Shown here: piece after piece, positions 47,864-56,102 of the stretch
Layout: each line of letters begins with the position of its first letter
How positions within the stretch are numbered: the first letter of the stretch is position 1
NCBI RefSeq assembly: GCF_026626635.1
Contig: NZ_JAPNKA010000001.1
Coordinates: forward strand, 13,518,001 to 13,582,000
Reading direction: 5' to 3'
Origin: Archangium lansingense
GTDB taxonomy: Bacteria; Myxococcota; Myxococcia; Myxococcales; Myxococcaceae
Length of the DNA: 64,000 nucleotides
Made by a program: the position numbers and the translations under genes
The notes under the pieces: generated by a model
Databases searched by the model: none
What the model saw: the letters and a program-made list of their open reading frames with translations, nothing else
What the model was told of the DNA's origin: nothing

Positions 47864-48829
47864 CTACTTGCCGCGCTTCTTCACGGGCTTCTTGGCGCCG
47901 CGGCAGAGCGGATTCGGCTTCTTGTCCACGGCGTCGAGCTGGAACGAGCGGCGCCCGTTGCACGCAATGCGGAACTCGGGGTTCTCGTCCTTGGGGACGC
48001 GGAACGTCTTCGCCTTGGCGCCGCGCAGCAGCACGTGCTGCCACCACACCTTGGACTTGTCCTTCCCATACATGCCCGCGCCGCACTCCATGTAGGGTAG
48101 CCGGCCCAGCACCGGGGTGAAGGACGCGGCATGGACGCCCTCGACAAGCCGGGCGCCGAAGAAGATGCGGCCCTCGTAGCGGACGAAGCCGCAGCCGAGC
48201 TCCTCATACCCCTGCCCATCTCCGCGCGGCACGCCGACGAAGGCGGGCAGCTCGGAGCGCTCGGTGTGGTTGAGATAGAAGAAGCGCGCATCGCGCGGCC
48301 GGCAATCGGCGTCCACCTCGAAGGTCTCCGCGTCGGCCAGGTCCACGCGCGTGAGCACATCGGCGCGCTGGCCGGTGGGCTCGTTCACGTGGTCCTCCTC
48401 GCTCAGGGGCCGGCCCCAATAGACGCTGGTGGAGTAGCGGAAGAAGCCACAACCAATGGGGCGGAAGGAGTCCGGCGCGAAGGGCACCGGCGGGCGGTTC
48501 TTCAGGGGGCGTTGCAGCAGCAGGGTGCAGCCGCGGCGCACCCGGCGCCCATCGGCGTAGAAGCCCTGCCCGAGCGGCCGGAGCATGCCTTCGCCAGTGC
48601 CCACCTGCGTGTCACCACAGTGGGTGATCTCCGGCTCGACGGGCGCTGCGGGGGCAGGGGCGGACGTAGGCGCGGGAGCGGGAGTCGCGGCCTGGGTGGC
48701 GGGCTCCGGGGGGTGGGGGTCCGGGGTGCTCGCGTCCTGGGCGCGCGCGGCAGAGCCAGAGAGCAGCGCCCCGAGCAGGAACGCCAGGGGGGCCCCAAGC
48801 CGCTTCGATGAATGCCTCGTGCTTCCCAT
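47864..48829 (-). CDS. Exported DKNYY-like repeat protein
   Basis: A 321-residue protein with a signal peptide (LGAPLAFLLGALLSGSAARA) and a Pro/Ala linker. The mature part has three or four repeats of the DKNYY type, in which a strand such as YADGRRVRRGCTLL or YSTSVYWGRPLSEEDHV is followed by a segment like ADAETFEVDADCRPRDARFFY. The C-terminal tail is very basic (RGAKKPVKKRGK). Cys residues are spread evenly. Family members are exported, with no known function. It lies 72 bp upstream of the AHH toxin gene on the same strand, but no overlap ties them. Confidence 0.82.
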   Translation of the reverse strand: MGSTRHSSKRLGAPLAFLLGALLSGSAARAQDASTPDPHPPEPATQAATPAPAPTSAPAPAAPVEPEITHCGDTQVGTGEGMLRPLGQGFYADGRRVRRGCTLLLQRPLKNRPPVPFAPDSFRPIGCGFFRYSTSVYWGRPLSEEDHVNEPTGQRADVLTRVDLADAETFEVDADCRPRDARFFYLNHTERSELPAFVGVPRGDGQGYEELGCGFVRYEGRIFFGARLVEGVHAASFTPVLGRLPYMECGAGMYGKDKSKVWWQHVLLRGAKAKTFRVPKDENPEFRIACNGRRSFQLDAVDKKPNPLCRGAKKPVKKRGK

Positions 48830-48936
48830 GGCGGCGCATCATGGCGCGTCTGGGGCCCGGGAGCGAAGAAACCCACTGTCCGGGAGATGCCGCCCGGGAG
48901 CCAGGAGGGGAGGCGAGCGGGAAGCCGGGAGCGGGC

Positions 48937-50310
48937 TCAGGGGGAGGCCTCCACCTCGGTGACGACGCGGCCGGGGGCGAAGAGGGCGAGCCCCAGGGCG
49001 GCGATGCCGGCGAGGGCGGCGATGAGGGCGAAGCGCACGGGGAAACCGCCGGGGACGAGCTCCAGGGCCGCGAGGGTAAAGGAGCCGCCGAGCATGCGGG
49101 TGGCGTAGATGGAGCTGGTGACCATGCCGCGGTGGTGCCAGGGGGCGCGCGTCTGGGGGCCGATCAGCGAGGTGGAGGCGGCGGGCCCGAGGCCCAGGCC
49201 CATCAACCCGAGGCTGACGAAGACGGCGGCGGTGCCCCAATCCAGAGAGACGCCGAGGGCGAGCAGGCAGGCGCCGAGCAGGGAGATGGCGAACCCGCCC
49301 CCGGCGCTGGCGCGGAGGCCGCCGCGCAGGAAGACGCGGACGCCGAAGGTGGAACCGAAGGCCCACCCGCCGAGCAGCGGCACCAGGGCGAGCCCAGACA
49401 TGAGGGGGCTGTGGTCCCCGTGCTCGGTCATCCACAGGGGGACGAGGGCGATGGTGGTGTAGAGGAGGCCGCCGGCGAGCAGGCCGCCGAGCACGCCACA
49501 GAGGACGGTGCGGTCCCGCAGGAGGGGCAGGGGCATGAGGGGGGAGGGGGAGGAGCGCTGCTGGCGCACGACGGCGACGAGTCCCACGCAGGCGACAAGG
49601 GCGAAGGAGAGCCGGAGGCTGGAGGCACCACCGCGCTCGAGGGCGAAGAGGAGCAGTCCCAGGGAGGCACCGGTGAGGGCAGGCCCCCAGACGTCGACAC
49701 GGGCGGAGGAGCGCGCGGGGTCGCGGTAGGAGGCGTGGAGCATGACGAGCGCGAGCAGGCCGACGGGGACGTTGACGAGGAAGGCCCAGCGCCAGGAGGC
49801 GTGCATGACGAGCCAGCCGCCGATGAGGGGGCCGATGACGTTGGCGGCGCCCCAGGCACCGGTGAAGAGGCCCTGGACGGCGGCGCGCTCGCGCAGGGTG
49901 TAGAGGTCGGCGCTGATGGTCATGGTGGTGGGCTGGAGCGCACCGGCGCCGAGCCCTTGCACCACGCGGAAGGCGATGAGGGCGGGGACGGAGTGGGCGA
50001 CACCACAGAGGACGGAGCCGAGCAGGAAGAGGCCCATGCCGGCGGAGAAGACGGGCTTGCGGCCGAGGTGGTCGGCGAGCTTGCCGAAGAGGAGGACGCC
50101 GACAGTGGAGGCGAAGAGGTAGGAGGAGAAGACCCAGGAGTAGAGGTGCTGGCCGCCGAGCTCCCGGGTGAGGGTGGGCATGGCGCTGGTGACGACAGTG
50201 GCCTCGAAGGCGGAGACCACGAGGCCGAGCAGCACGGCGGTGGTGGCCAGGCGCCGGGCGGTGCCGGGGCGTGCGGCGGGCTGAAGCTCGGAGGAGACAC
50301 TGGCGTCCAT
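48937..50310 (-). CDS. MFS drug-exporter-like transporter (DHA2/EmrB type)
   Basis: A 457-residue inner-membrane protein with about 14 predicted helices. The N-terminus carries the DHA2 motif FEATVVTSAMPTLTREL and the loop 2-3 motif LFGKLADHLGRKPVF. The phrase ADLYTLRERAAVQG, then GAWGAANVIGPLIGGWL, is the antiporter motif C of this family. Such proteins export drugs or other small molecules by proton antiport. It is divergent from a LysR regulator with a shared palindromic control region, so substrate-responsive control is likely. ATG 50310 is chosen over the upstream ATG 50340, which overlaps the operator. Confidence 0.92.
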   Translation of the reverse strand: MDASVSSELQPAARPGTARRLATTAVLLGLVVSAFEATVVTSAMPTLTRELGGQHLYSWVFSSYLFASTVGVLLFGKLADHLGRKPVFSAGMGLFLLGSVLCGVAHSVPALIAFRVVQGLGAGALQPTTMTISADLYTLRERAAVQGLFTGAWGAANVIGPLIGGWLVMHASWRWAFLVNVPVGLLALVMLHASYRDPARSSARVDVWGPALTGASLGLLLFALERGGASSLRLSFALVACVGLVAVVRQQRSSPSPLMPLPLLRDRTVLCGVLGGLLAGGLLYTTIALVPLWMTEHGDHSPLMSGLALVPLLGGWAFGSTFGVRVFLRGGLRASAGGGFAISLLGACLLALGVSLDWGTAAVFVSLGLMGLGLGPAASTSLIGPQTRAPWHHRGMVTSSIYATRMLGGSFTLAALELVPGGFPVRFALIAALAGIAALGLALFAPGRVVTEVEASP

Positions 50311-50338
50311 AACGCTAAGGAATAGCGGGCGGGGGGGC

Positions 50339-50353
50339 ATGCGGAAACCGCAT
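50339..50353. promoter_or_regulatory. LysR-type operator, site 1
   Basis: ATGCGGAAACCGCAT, a 15-base palindrome of the T-N11-A class bound by LysR-type regulators (six-base arms, three-base centre). It is 29 bp upstream of the MFS start and forms one half of a pair with site 2 thirty-one bases away, three helical turns. Confidence 0.7.
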
Positions 50354-50369
50354 CCTGCGCATAGAGTGG

Positions 50370-50384
50370 ATGCGGAAAGCGCAT
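50370..50384. promoter_or_regulatory. LysR-type operator, site 2, overlapping the LysR start codon
   Basis: ATGCGGAAAGCGCAT, differing from site 1 by one base. Its last two bases are the first two bases of the LysR ATG (50383), so binding here would block the regulator's own transcription or translation. This suits autoregulation. Confidence 0.7.
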
Positions 50385-51276
50385 GAACACGGAACAGCTC
50401 AAGGCCTTCGTGCAGGTAGCGCGGGAGGGACGCCTCACGGTGGCGGCGAAGCAGTTGGGGGTGTCACAGCCCGGGCTGTCGAGACAGCTTCAAGCGCTGG
50501 AGACGGAGCTGGGGGTGCGGCTGCTGGTGAGGACCCCGGGAGGGGTGGTGCTGACGGACGCGGGGGAGCGGTTCCTGGCACACGCGAGGCGGGCGCTGGA
50601 CGCACTGACGATAGGGACGGCGGAGCTGGGCGCGCTGACGACGACGCCGAGGGGCATGGCGTCGCTGGGGACACTGCACTCGGTGGGGACGTACCTGCTG
50701 CCGGAGCTGGTGCGGGCCTTCAAGGAGCGCTACCCGGAGGTGCTGCCGCGGCTGAGCGAGGGGACGCACGACATCCTGGAAGCACGGGTGGCGAGCGGCG
50801 AGTTGGACTTGTGCATCGTGAACCTGCCGATGAGGCGGGTGGACCTGGTGGCGCAGAAGCTGTGGGAGGAGGAGCTGGTGCTGGCGGTGCCACGGGGTCA
50901 CCGGCTGACGAAGTTGAAGAGGCCGGTAGCGCTGACGGAGGTGGTGGAGGAGCCGTTGGTGGTGATTCCAGGCATGGCGGGCACGTACGCGCTGGAGGCG
51001 GCGTGCGAGGCGAGGGGAGTGAAGCCTCGGGTGGCGGTGGAGATGGACAACGCGGAGGGGCTGAGGCGGATGGTGGAGAAGGGCCTGGGCGTGGCGCTAC
51101 TGCCGGGGCTGATGGCGCGAGACAACGCGTTGCGAGACTTCGACGTGGTGGAGGTGGCGAAGGGAGGCCCGAGGCGCCAGGTGGCACTGGTACACCGGGG
51201 CGAGGAGTACCTGACGGCGGCGGCGCGGGCGCTGAAGACGTTCATCGTGGACTCGCTGCGCCAGTCCAGCCCTTGA
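50383..51276 (+). CDS. LysR family transcriptional regulator
   Basis: A 297-residue LysR-type regulator. The N-terminal winged helix is NTEQLKAFVQVAREGRLTV, AAKQLGVSQPGLSRQLQALE, the standard DNA-recognition helix. The C-terminal two-lobe effector domain follows (LGTLHSVGTYLLPELVRAF, ELDLCIVNLPM, MVEKGLGVALLPGLMARD). It is divergent from an MFS exporter, and two matching palindromes lie between them, one over its own start. It probably represses the exporter until an unknown ligand is present, and controls itself. Confidence 0.95.
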   Translation: MNTEQLKAFVQVAREGRLTVAAKQLGVSQPGLSRQLQALETELGVRLLVRTPGGVVLTDAGERFLAHARRALDALTIGTAELGALTTTPRGMASLGTLHSVGTYLLPELVRAFKERYPEVLPRLSEGTHDILEARVASGELDLCIVNLPMRRVDLVAQKLWEEELVLAVPRGHRLTKLKRPVALTEVVEEPLVVIPGMAGTYALEAACEARGVKPRVAVEMDNAEGLRRMVEKGLGVALLPGLMARDNALRDFDVVEVAKGGPRRQVALVHRGEEYLTAAARALKTFIVDSLRQSSP

Positions 51277-51295
51277 TACAGACGAGAGCCCGAGC

Positions 51296-52162
51296 ATGGA
51301 CACGCCAACACCAGACACCCTCGAGAGCTTCCGGGAGCTGTACGAGCTGCTGACGGACTACGAGGGCTCCCACTGCTTCGAGGACGTGCTGCTGCCGGCC
51401 ATCCCGCGCGCCGTGGAGCTACTCGAGCCACTCCAGCGCTACAGACACCGGCGGTCCGTGAAGGAACCGTCCGATGAGGAGCTCTGGACGCTCTTCGCGC
51501 TCTCGGTGGTGAATGATCACCTGCTGCTGCCGCTGCGTGTCTCTCGGCGGGAGTACCTGCGCTTCTTCGAGGCGCTCGGGTTCGAGCCCTTCGAGGGAGG
51601 ACGGTTCAGCCCGGTACGGCATGAGATCGTCTCGGTGGGCAACTGGTTGAAGGCCACGGAAGGAATCCAGCTGGGGCAACGCTACTGGCCGGGGCTGCTG
51701 TTTGGAGAGCTGGTGTTCTCGCGCTCGGCGGTGGATGTGTTCTGCCATGCGGACTTTCGAATCCGGCAGGGAATCGCCGATCGCTCCCGGCTCTACTTCA
51801 CCCACCAGCGAATGAGGCGGGACGTCGAGGACCTGTCACACGGATGGGGCTCGAACTCACGCTGGCGCACCTCGTTCCGGCTCGACTACGAGGAGCGCGA
51901 GCACGTCATCTTCAACGCGTTCGAGCGGTACGATCTGGCGGCTCCTTCCTGCCTGGAGAACGAGACGGGCGGGAGACAGGAATTGCCCATCGAGGCCCGG
52001 CGCGAGCTCCTCATGCATCGCTGCTTCGTGTCCTATGAGGGACCCTGGGACGACTGGCTTCCCTACCGCGACACGCTGGCCGTGCGCCGCTCGGACTCCC
52101 TCTGGCCGCTCGACGAGGGACAGCTCGTGCGCGTGAGCGACCTGGACACCACGCGGGAATGA
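51296..52162 (+). CDS. Soluble protein of unknown function
   Basis: A 288-residue cytosolic protein (no signal, no membrane segment). The sequence includes ESFRELYELLTDYEGSHCFE, then DEELWTLFALSVVNDHLLLPL, LRFFEALGFEPFEGG and SHGWGSNSRWRTSFRLDYEE, rich in aromatic and acidic residues. It begins 19 bp after the LysR stop, in the same direction, so it could be co-transcribed. Nothing points to a fold or a function. The composition would also suit an immunity-type protein, but no toxin gene is adjacent. Confidence 0.75.
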   Translation: MDTPTPDTLESFRELYELLTDYEGSHCFEDVLLPAIPRAVELLEPLQRYRHRRSVKEPSDEELWTLFALSVVNDHLLLPLRVSRREYLRFFEALGFEPFEGGRFSPVRHEIVSVGNWLKATEGIQLGQRYWPGLLFGELVFSRSAVDVFCHADFRIRQGIADRSRLYFTHQRMRRDVEDLSHGWGSNSRWRTSFRLDYEEREHVIFNAFERYDLAAPSCLENETGGRQELPIEARRELLMHRCFVSYEGPWDDWLPYRDTLAVRRSDSLWPLDEGQLVRVSDLDTTRE

Positions 52163-52226
52163 CCCACCACAAACCGCTGGGCCTGCCCGCTTACAAGACA
52201 GGTTCAACCGCCTAAGATGGAGCGTC

Positions 52227-52370
52227 ATGAATTTCATCCTGCTCCATGCCGACATGGATGGCGGACTCGAAAACCCGCGCATCGCCATCGCCGCTGTCAT
52301 CCTGGCCCTGGCCTTCCATGGCGCCTCGGTCCTCTGGCGTCGTGTCCGCCCCTCCGCGCCCCCCGCGTAA
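52227..52370 (+). CDS. Single-pass small membrane protein
   Basis: A 47-residue protein, MNFILLHADMDGGLENPRIA, then one hydrophobic helix (IAIAAVILALAFHGASVLW) and a basic end (RRVRPSAPP). A GGAG sequence lies 8 bases before ATG 52227, and the positive charges after the helix fit the positive-inside rule. It is too short for standard ORF cut-offs. The function is unknown; it lies 42 bp upstream of the AlkZ/YcaQ-like gene. Confidence 0.5.
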   Translation: MNFILLHADMDGGLENPRIAIAAVILALAFHGASVLWRRVRPSAPPA

Positions 52371-52412
52371 CCAACGAGGCCGCCTCCGACGAGAGCAGCC
52401 CCTGCGATTCCC

Positions 52413-53600
52413 ATGCCCAAGACAACCCTTCCTCCCGCGGTGACGCTGCCTCTCGATGAGGCACGCGCCTGGCTCGTCAGCCACCTCGGGCTCGCCACTC
52501 CCGCCTACCCCGAGGGCGCCAAGGGCGTGCGCGCGCTGCTGCGCCACCTGCGCCACATCCAATTGGATCCGCTCGACGTCATCGGCACCAACGCGGACCT
52601 GGTGGCGCTCGCGCGCGTGGACGGCATCTCCAAGGGGGACGTGTACCGCCACCTCTACCCCGGCCACGCCTTCGAGCACTGGGCCAAGGAGCGCTGCATC
52701 CTCCCCGCGAGCTCCTTTCCCCATTACCGCGAGCACTCGCTGGAGACTCCCTGGTGGCGCCTCGCCACGCGGCTGGAGCGCCTGCCCGAGAAGGTGCTGA
52801 GCGCTGTGCTGGAGGAGCTCGAGGCCCGTGGCCCTCTCACGGCCGCGGAGCTGACCGACCATGGCGCGGTGAAGCCGCTCGACTGGAGTGGGTGGAAGGG
52901 CACGAGCAAGGCCACGTCCATGGCACTCGAGGTGCTGTGGACGCGCTGTGAGATTGTCGTGTGCGGCCGTGGCCCCGGCGGTAAGCGCTACGACGTGCCG
53001 CACCGGGCCCTGCCGGATGTCGCGCGCGCCCACGCCGGCCACACAGGCGACGAGAGCTTCGCGCGTTGGGCCCTCGCCGAGCGAGTGGAGGCCGCGGGTC
53101 TGCTCTCCCGCGTAAGCGGCCCACATTGGTCCACGCTGTCGCCCGTGCGCACCTCCCCGCTGCCGGACACCCTGGTGCGCGAGGGCCTGCTAGAGGAAGT
53201 GGCGCTGCCCGGCTCTCCCCGGCGCTACCTGGCACCCACGGGCTTCCGCTCGCGGCCCGTGACGGCGCCGGACGAGCGCATGCGCATCCTGGGCCCGCTG
53301 GACCCGCTGCTATGGGACCGCGCGCTGGTGAATCAGCTCTTCGGCTTCGAGTACGTGTGGGAGGTGTACAAGCCCGAGGAGCAGCGCCGCTGGGGCTGGT
53401 ACGTGTGCCCGCTGCTGCACCGGGGCCAGCTCGTGGGAAGGCTGGAAGCGCGGGTGCAGGAGGGCGTCCTGCGTGTGGAGAAGTTGTGGAGGGAGAAGGG
53501 CGTGAAGCTGGACGACGCGGCGCTCGACGAGGCCCTGGCGCGTCATGCCCGGGCATGCGGTGCGGTGAAGGTGCGCCGACCCCGAGCCCGGGTGGGCTGA
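52413..53600 (+). CDS. AlkZ/YcaQ-like DNA glycosylase (winged-helix, DUF1006)
   Basis: A 395-residue protein of the HTH_42/AlkZ-YcaQ family, which removes alkylated or crosslinked bases from DNA. Landmarks are LRHIQLDPLDVIGTNADLVA (the Q-x-D catalytic-type motif that replaces QxQ in one branch), ERCILPASSFPHYREH, the winged-helix portion ELEARGPLTAAELTDHG, then ILGPLDPLLWDR and LFGFEYVWEVYKPEEQRRWG, typical of the C-terminal domain. The QLD version resembles the YcaQ branch, which acts on unhooked interstrand crosslinks. An Arg-rich tail (VKVRRPRARVG) ends it. Confidence 0.88.
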   Translation: MPKTTLPPAVTLPLDEARAWLVSHLGLATPAYPEGAKGVRALLRHLRHIQLDPLDVIGTNADLVALARVDGISKGDVYRHLYPGHAFEHWAKERCILPASSFPHYREHSLETPWWRLATRLERLPEKVLSAVLEELEARGPLTAAELTDHGAVKPLDWSGWKGTSKATSMALEVLWTRCEIVVCGRGPGGKRYDVPHRALPDVARAHAGHTGDESFARWALAERVEAAGLLSRVSGPHWSTLSPVRTSPLPDTLVREGLLEEVALPGSPRRYLAPTGFRSRPVTAPDERMRILGPLDPLLWDRALVNQLFGFEYVWEVYKPEEQRRWGWYVCPLLHRGQLVGRLEARVQEGVLRVEKLWREKGVKLDDAALDEALARHARACGAVKVRRPRARVG

Positions 53601-53620
53601 GGCCCCTCGGGCTCCCGCGT

Positions 53621-54655
53621 CTACTGAGCGAGGTCGTCCAGGACTTCGGACAGGGTGGTGGCGTTCAGGGACCGGTCGAACCAGCGATCGAGCACGTCCA
53701 GGTCCGTGCAGGAGAGAATGCGCTGCCGGGCCTCCTGGTCGACCTGTACGCCCCGCGCAGTGAGGATCCGCAGGACATCCTCGGCACGCCCTCGGGTCAA
53801 CCCCTCCTCCCGGCCCCGTTTCAGACCCTTTTCCAGCCCCATCTCCAGCCCTTGCTGGAGTCCGCGCTCGATGAGTTGCTCGCCATAGCTGCGCATCAGC
53901 TCCTCCGCTCGTTGCTTGCCCATCACCGAATGTAACACCCGTCTGGCCCCTTCATGGACGGCCTCGTTCCCCACCCACGTGAGGTAGCGGATGATCACCG
54001 CCAGATGCTCGGCCCCCTCGGGGCCCGCCTGCACCTGCGCGAGGAGCATGCCCCAGTCCGGCAGCCTCCGGGCCAGCTCCTCCGTCCGTCCATAGCGCAA
54101 CACCAGCCAGGCCAGCCGGGCCAGGGGCGGACCCGAGCGCGCACTCAGCGCCTCTTCCCGCTCGGTCGTCAAGTCATCGAGCAGGTACTCGAAGCGCGGC
54201 ACCAGCGCCCGCCACCGCTCCCGCTCCTCGCCCGGTAGCTCGAAGAGCTCCTCCACCCGGCGCGGTGCCGTCCAAGCCCCCTCCGGCCCGTGGTACATGA
54301 CGAGCGGGATGATGAGCGGAAGCAGCTCTTGCTTCGGGTGCTCCTGGCGCCAGCGCTCCACCTGGCGCACCACGTAGCGCAGCATCCTCAGCGCCATCCA
54401 CCGGTCCACATGGGACTGGTGCTCCAGCAACACATACAGCAGCAGCGACTGGCCCGAGCGCAGGCGCGCCGTGAAGAGCAAATCACTCTCGGTCTCCCTC
54501 AACTCCGGGTCCACCACACTGCCGGGCTCTCGCCGCAGAGACGTCCAGTCCACCTCGGAGACAACATGCGGGGGCAGGACAGCGCGTAATTCGGCGGCGG
54601 CCCGCTCGGGATGGCCAAAGGTGTAGCGGGCAAAGAGGTCATGCGGTCCAGACAT
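53621..54655 (-). CDS. Rpn family recombination-promoting nuclease/transposase-like protein
   Basis: A 344-residue protein of the Rpn (PDDEXK, formerly transposase_31) family. The start SGPHDLFARYTFGHPERAAAEL, then DPELRETESDLLFTARLR and LLLYVLLEHQSHVDRWMALRML, carries the E...D...(L/V)-x-E-x-Q active-site order (D and E-H-Q) of Rpn nucleases. The C-terminal third has repeated Glu/Gly/Leu segments (ERGLQQGLEMGLEKGLKRGR) of the EGRxEG type usual in this family. Rpn proteins cut DNA and some act in anti-phage defence. It is convergent with the glycosylase gene, 20 bp apart. Confidence 0.9.
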   Translation of the reverse strand: MSGPHDLFARYTFGHPERAAAELRAVLPPHVVSEVDWTSLRREPGSVVDPELRETESDLLFTARLRSGQSLLLYVLLEHQSHVDRWMALRMLRYVVRQVERWRQEHPKQELLPLIIPLVMYHGPEGAWTAPRRVEELFELPGEERERWRALVPRFEYLLDDLTTEREEALSARSGPPLARLAWLVLRYGRTEELARRLPDWGMLLAQVQAGPEGAEHLAVIIRYLTWVGNEAVHEGARRVLHSVMGKQRAEELMRSYGEQLIERGLQQGLEMGLEKGLKRGREEGLTRGRAEDVLRILTARGVQVDQEARQRILSCTDLDVLDRWFDRSLNATTLSEVLDDLAQ

Positions 54656-54729
54656 GGTGAGCCGTGCCCAAGCATGGAGCGGGCCAGGGTGGGCCGGAGC
54701 CCCACTCACCTGCTAGGGTTGCCCGCCGC

Positions 54730-55281
54730 ATGTGGCGCAAGATGGCTCCGAGGGGAGAGGTCCTGTTCGAGGTCGGAGAGCACCGGATTCGGCGGGTCTC
54801 CGAGGAGGACGCACCGCTCATCCGCGCGCTGGGCGAGCGCTGTCTGGAACACATCGAGCTCCACTACGGCTCGCCGCCCGACCCCGGGCAGATGATTCGT
54901 GAGCTGCTCACGGACCTGCCTCCGGGAAAGACGCTCGGCGACAAGTTCGGCATGGGTGTCTTCGATGGCGCGGACCGGCTGGTGGGAGCCATCGACGTCA
55001 TCCGCGACTACCCGGAGCCGCGCGAGTGGTACCTGGGCCTGTTGGTGCTCGAGCCCAACCAGCGCAACCAGGGACTGGGCGCGAAGTTGATGGACGCGCT
55101 GACCTGGTGGCTGCTGCAGCGGGACGCGGCCTGGCTGCGCCTGGCGGTGTCCGAGCACAACGCCGCGGGCCAGCGCTTCTGGCGGCGCAGGGGCTTCCAG
55201 CCCGTGAAGCAGGTGCTCGCCGAGTTTGGCAACAAGAAGAGTGTCTTCCACGTCATGCGTCGCGCACTGGAGGTGCAATGA
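54730..55281 (+). CDS. GNAT family N-acetyltransferase
   Basis: A 183-residue protein with a GNAT fold: an N-terminal strand EHRIRRVSEEDAPLIRALGE, then GADRLVGAIDVIRDYPEPRE, the acetyl-CoA loop LVLEPNQRNQGLGAKLMDAL (motif A, Q/R-x-x-G-x-G/A) and the motif B segment LRLAVSEHNAAGQRFWRRRGF. It transfers an acetyl group to an amine; the substrate is unknown. ATG 54730 and ATG 54739 are equally plausible. The stop overlaps the next start (ATGA), so it is coupled to the zinc-finger protein. Confidence 0.87.
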   Translation: MWRKMAPRGEVLFEVGEHRIRRVSEEDAPLIRALGERCLEHIELHYGSPPDPGQMIRELLTDLPPGKTLGDKFGMGVFDGADRLVGAIDVIRDYPEPREWYLGLLVLEPNQRNQGLGAKLMDALTWWLLQRDAAWLRLAVSEHNAAGQRFWRRRGFQPVKQVLAEFGNKKSVFHVMRRALEVQ

Positions 55282-56072
55282 AGTGTCCGGAGTGCAAGGG
55301 GCAGATGGCCGAGCAGTCCTTCGAGGCCCGCGATGGACGGCAGGTGACGCTGGACGTGTGCCACACCTGCCGTGGTCTGTGGTTCGACACCCATGAGAGC
55401 CTTCAGCTCTCCCCGAGTGGAACCCTGCGGCTCTTCCGCGAGCTGTACGAACGGAGCGGCGAGCGCCGTCACCGAGACCACCGCCCACTGTCCTGCCCGC
55501 GCTGCGACTCGAAGCTGGAGATGGCGCATGACATGGCGCGCAACAACCGCTTCCAGTACTCGCGCTGTACGCAGCAGCACGGGCACTTCATCACCTTCTT
55601 CCAGTTCCTGCGTGAGAAGGGCATCGCCCGCGACCTCACGCCCCGGGAACTCACCGAGCTGCGCAAGCACGTGGACACGCTCCTGTGCTCCGACTGTGGT
55701 GAGCCCGTCCGGCTGGCGAACCTGACGGCCTGCGTGCGCTGCCAGGCGCCCCTCTCGCTCCTGGACCCAGAGTGCGTGGAGAACACGGTGCGCGGCGCGC
55801 AGAAGCCAGACGGCTCGCGCAGGGACGTGGCACCCGAGGTGGCCGCCCGGCTGCTGATGAGCGAGCTGAAGCTGAGTGGATTCAACCCCAGGCCCCAGCC
55901 CCGAGACAAACCCGAGCACCGCTCGAACGCCATTCCACCCGTCACCCTCAACACCTCGGATTCACGCATCACGGACAAGCTGAGGCATGCGGACGACGCC
56001 GTGGACCTGATCGAACTGGGCATCTGGGCGGTCGGCGGCAGCCTGAGAGCCCTGGCCAGATTCTTCTTCTGA
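55278..56072 (+). CDS. TFIIB-type zinc-finger protein
   Basis: A 264-residue protein. Residues 1-40 (MKCPECKGQMAEQSFEARDG, then VCHTCRGLWFD) are a zf-TFIIB domain, found in many bacterial proteins of unknown role. Two further CxxC pairs follow (CPRCDSKLE, and LCSDCGEPVRLANLTACVRC), giving possibly three zinc sites. A Pro-rich segment and a hydrophobic C-terminus (LIELGIWAVGGSLRALARFFF) that could be an amphipathic membrane anchor end the protein. It is translated with the GNAT gene and followed by a lipoprotein esterase gene. Confidence 0.85.
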   Translation: MKCPECKGQMAEQSFEARDGRQVTLDVCHTCRGLWFDTHESLQLSPSGTLRLFRELYERSGERRHRDHRPLSCPRCDSKLEMAHDMARNNRFQYSRCTQQHGHFITFFQFLREKGIARDLTPRELTELRKHVDTLLCSDCGEPVRLANLTACVRCQAPLSLLDPECVENTVRGAQKPDGSRRDVAPEVAARLLMSELKLSGFNPRPQPRDKPEHRSNAIPPVTLNTSDSRITDKLRHADDAVDLIELGIWAVGGSLRALARFFF

Positions 56073-56102
56073 CGTTCCCCACCCACTGTACCCCCCACGA
56101 AC

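Noticed and set aside
48808..50325. Plus-strand frame of 505 codons rich in Gly, Glu and Ala
   Set aside because: Antisense to the MFS transporter, whose membrane helices and motifs are clear.
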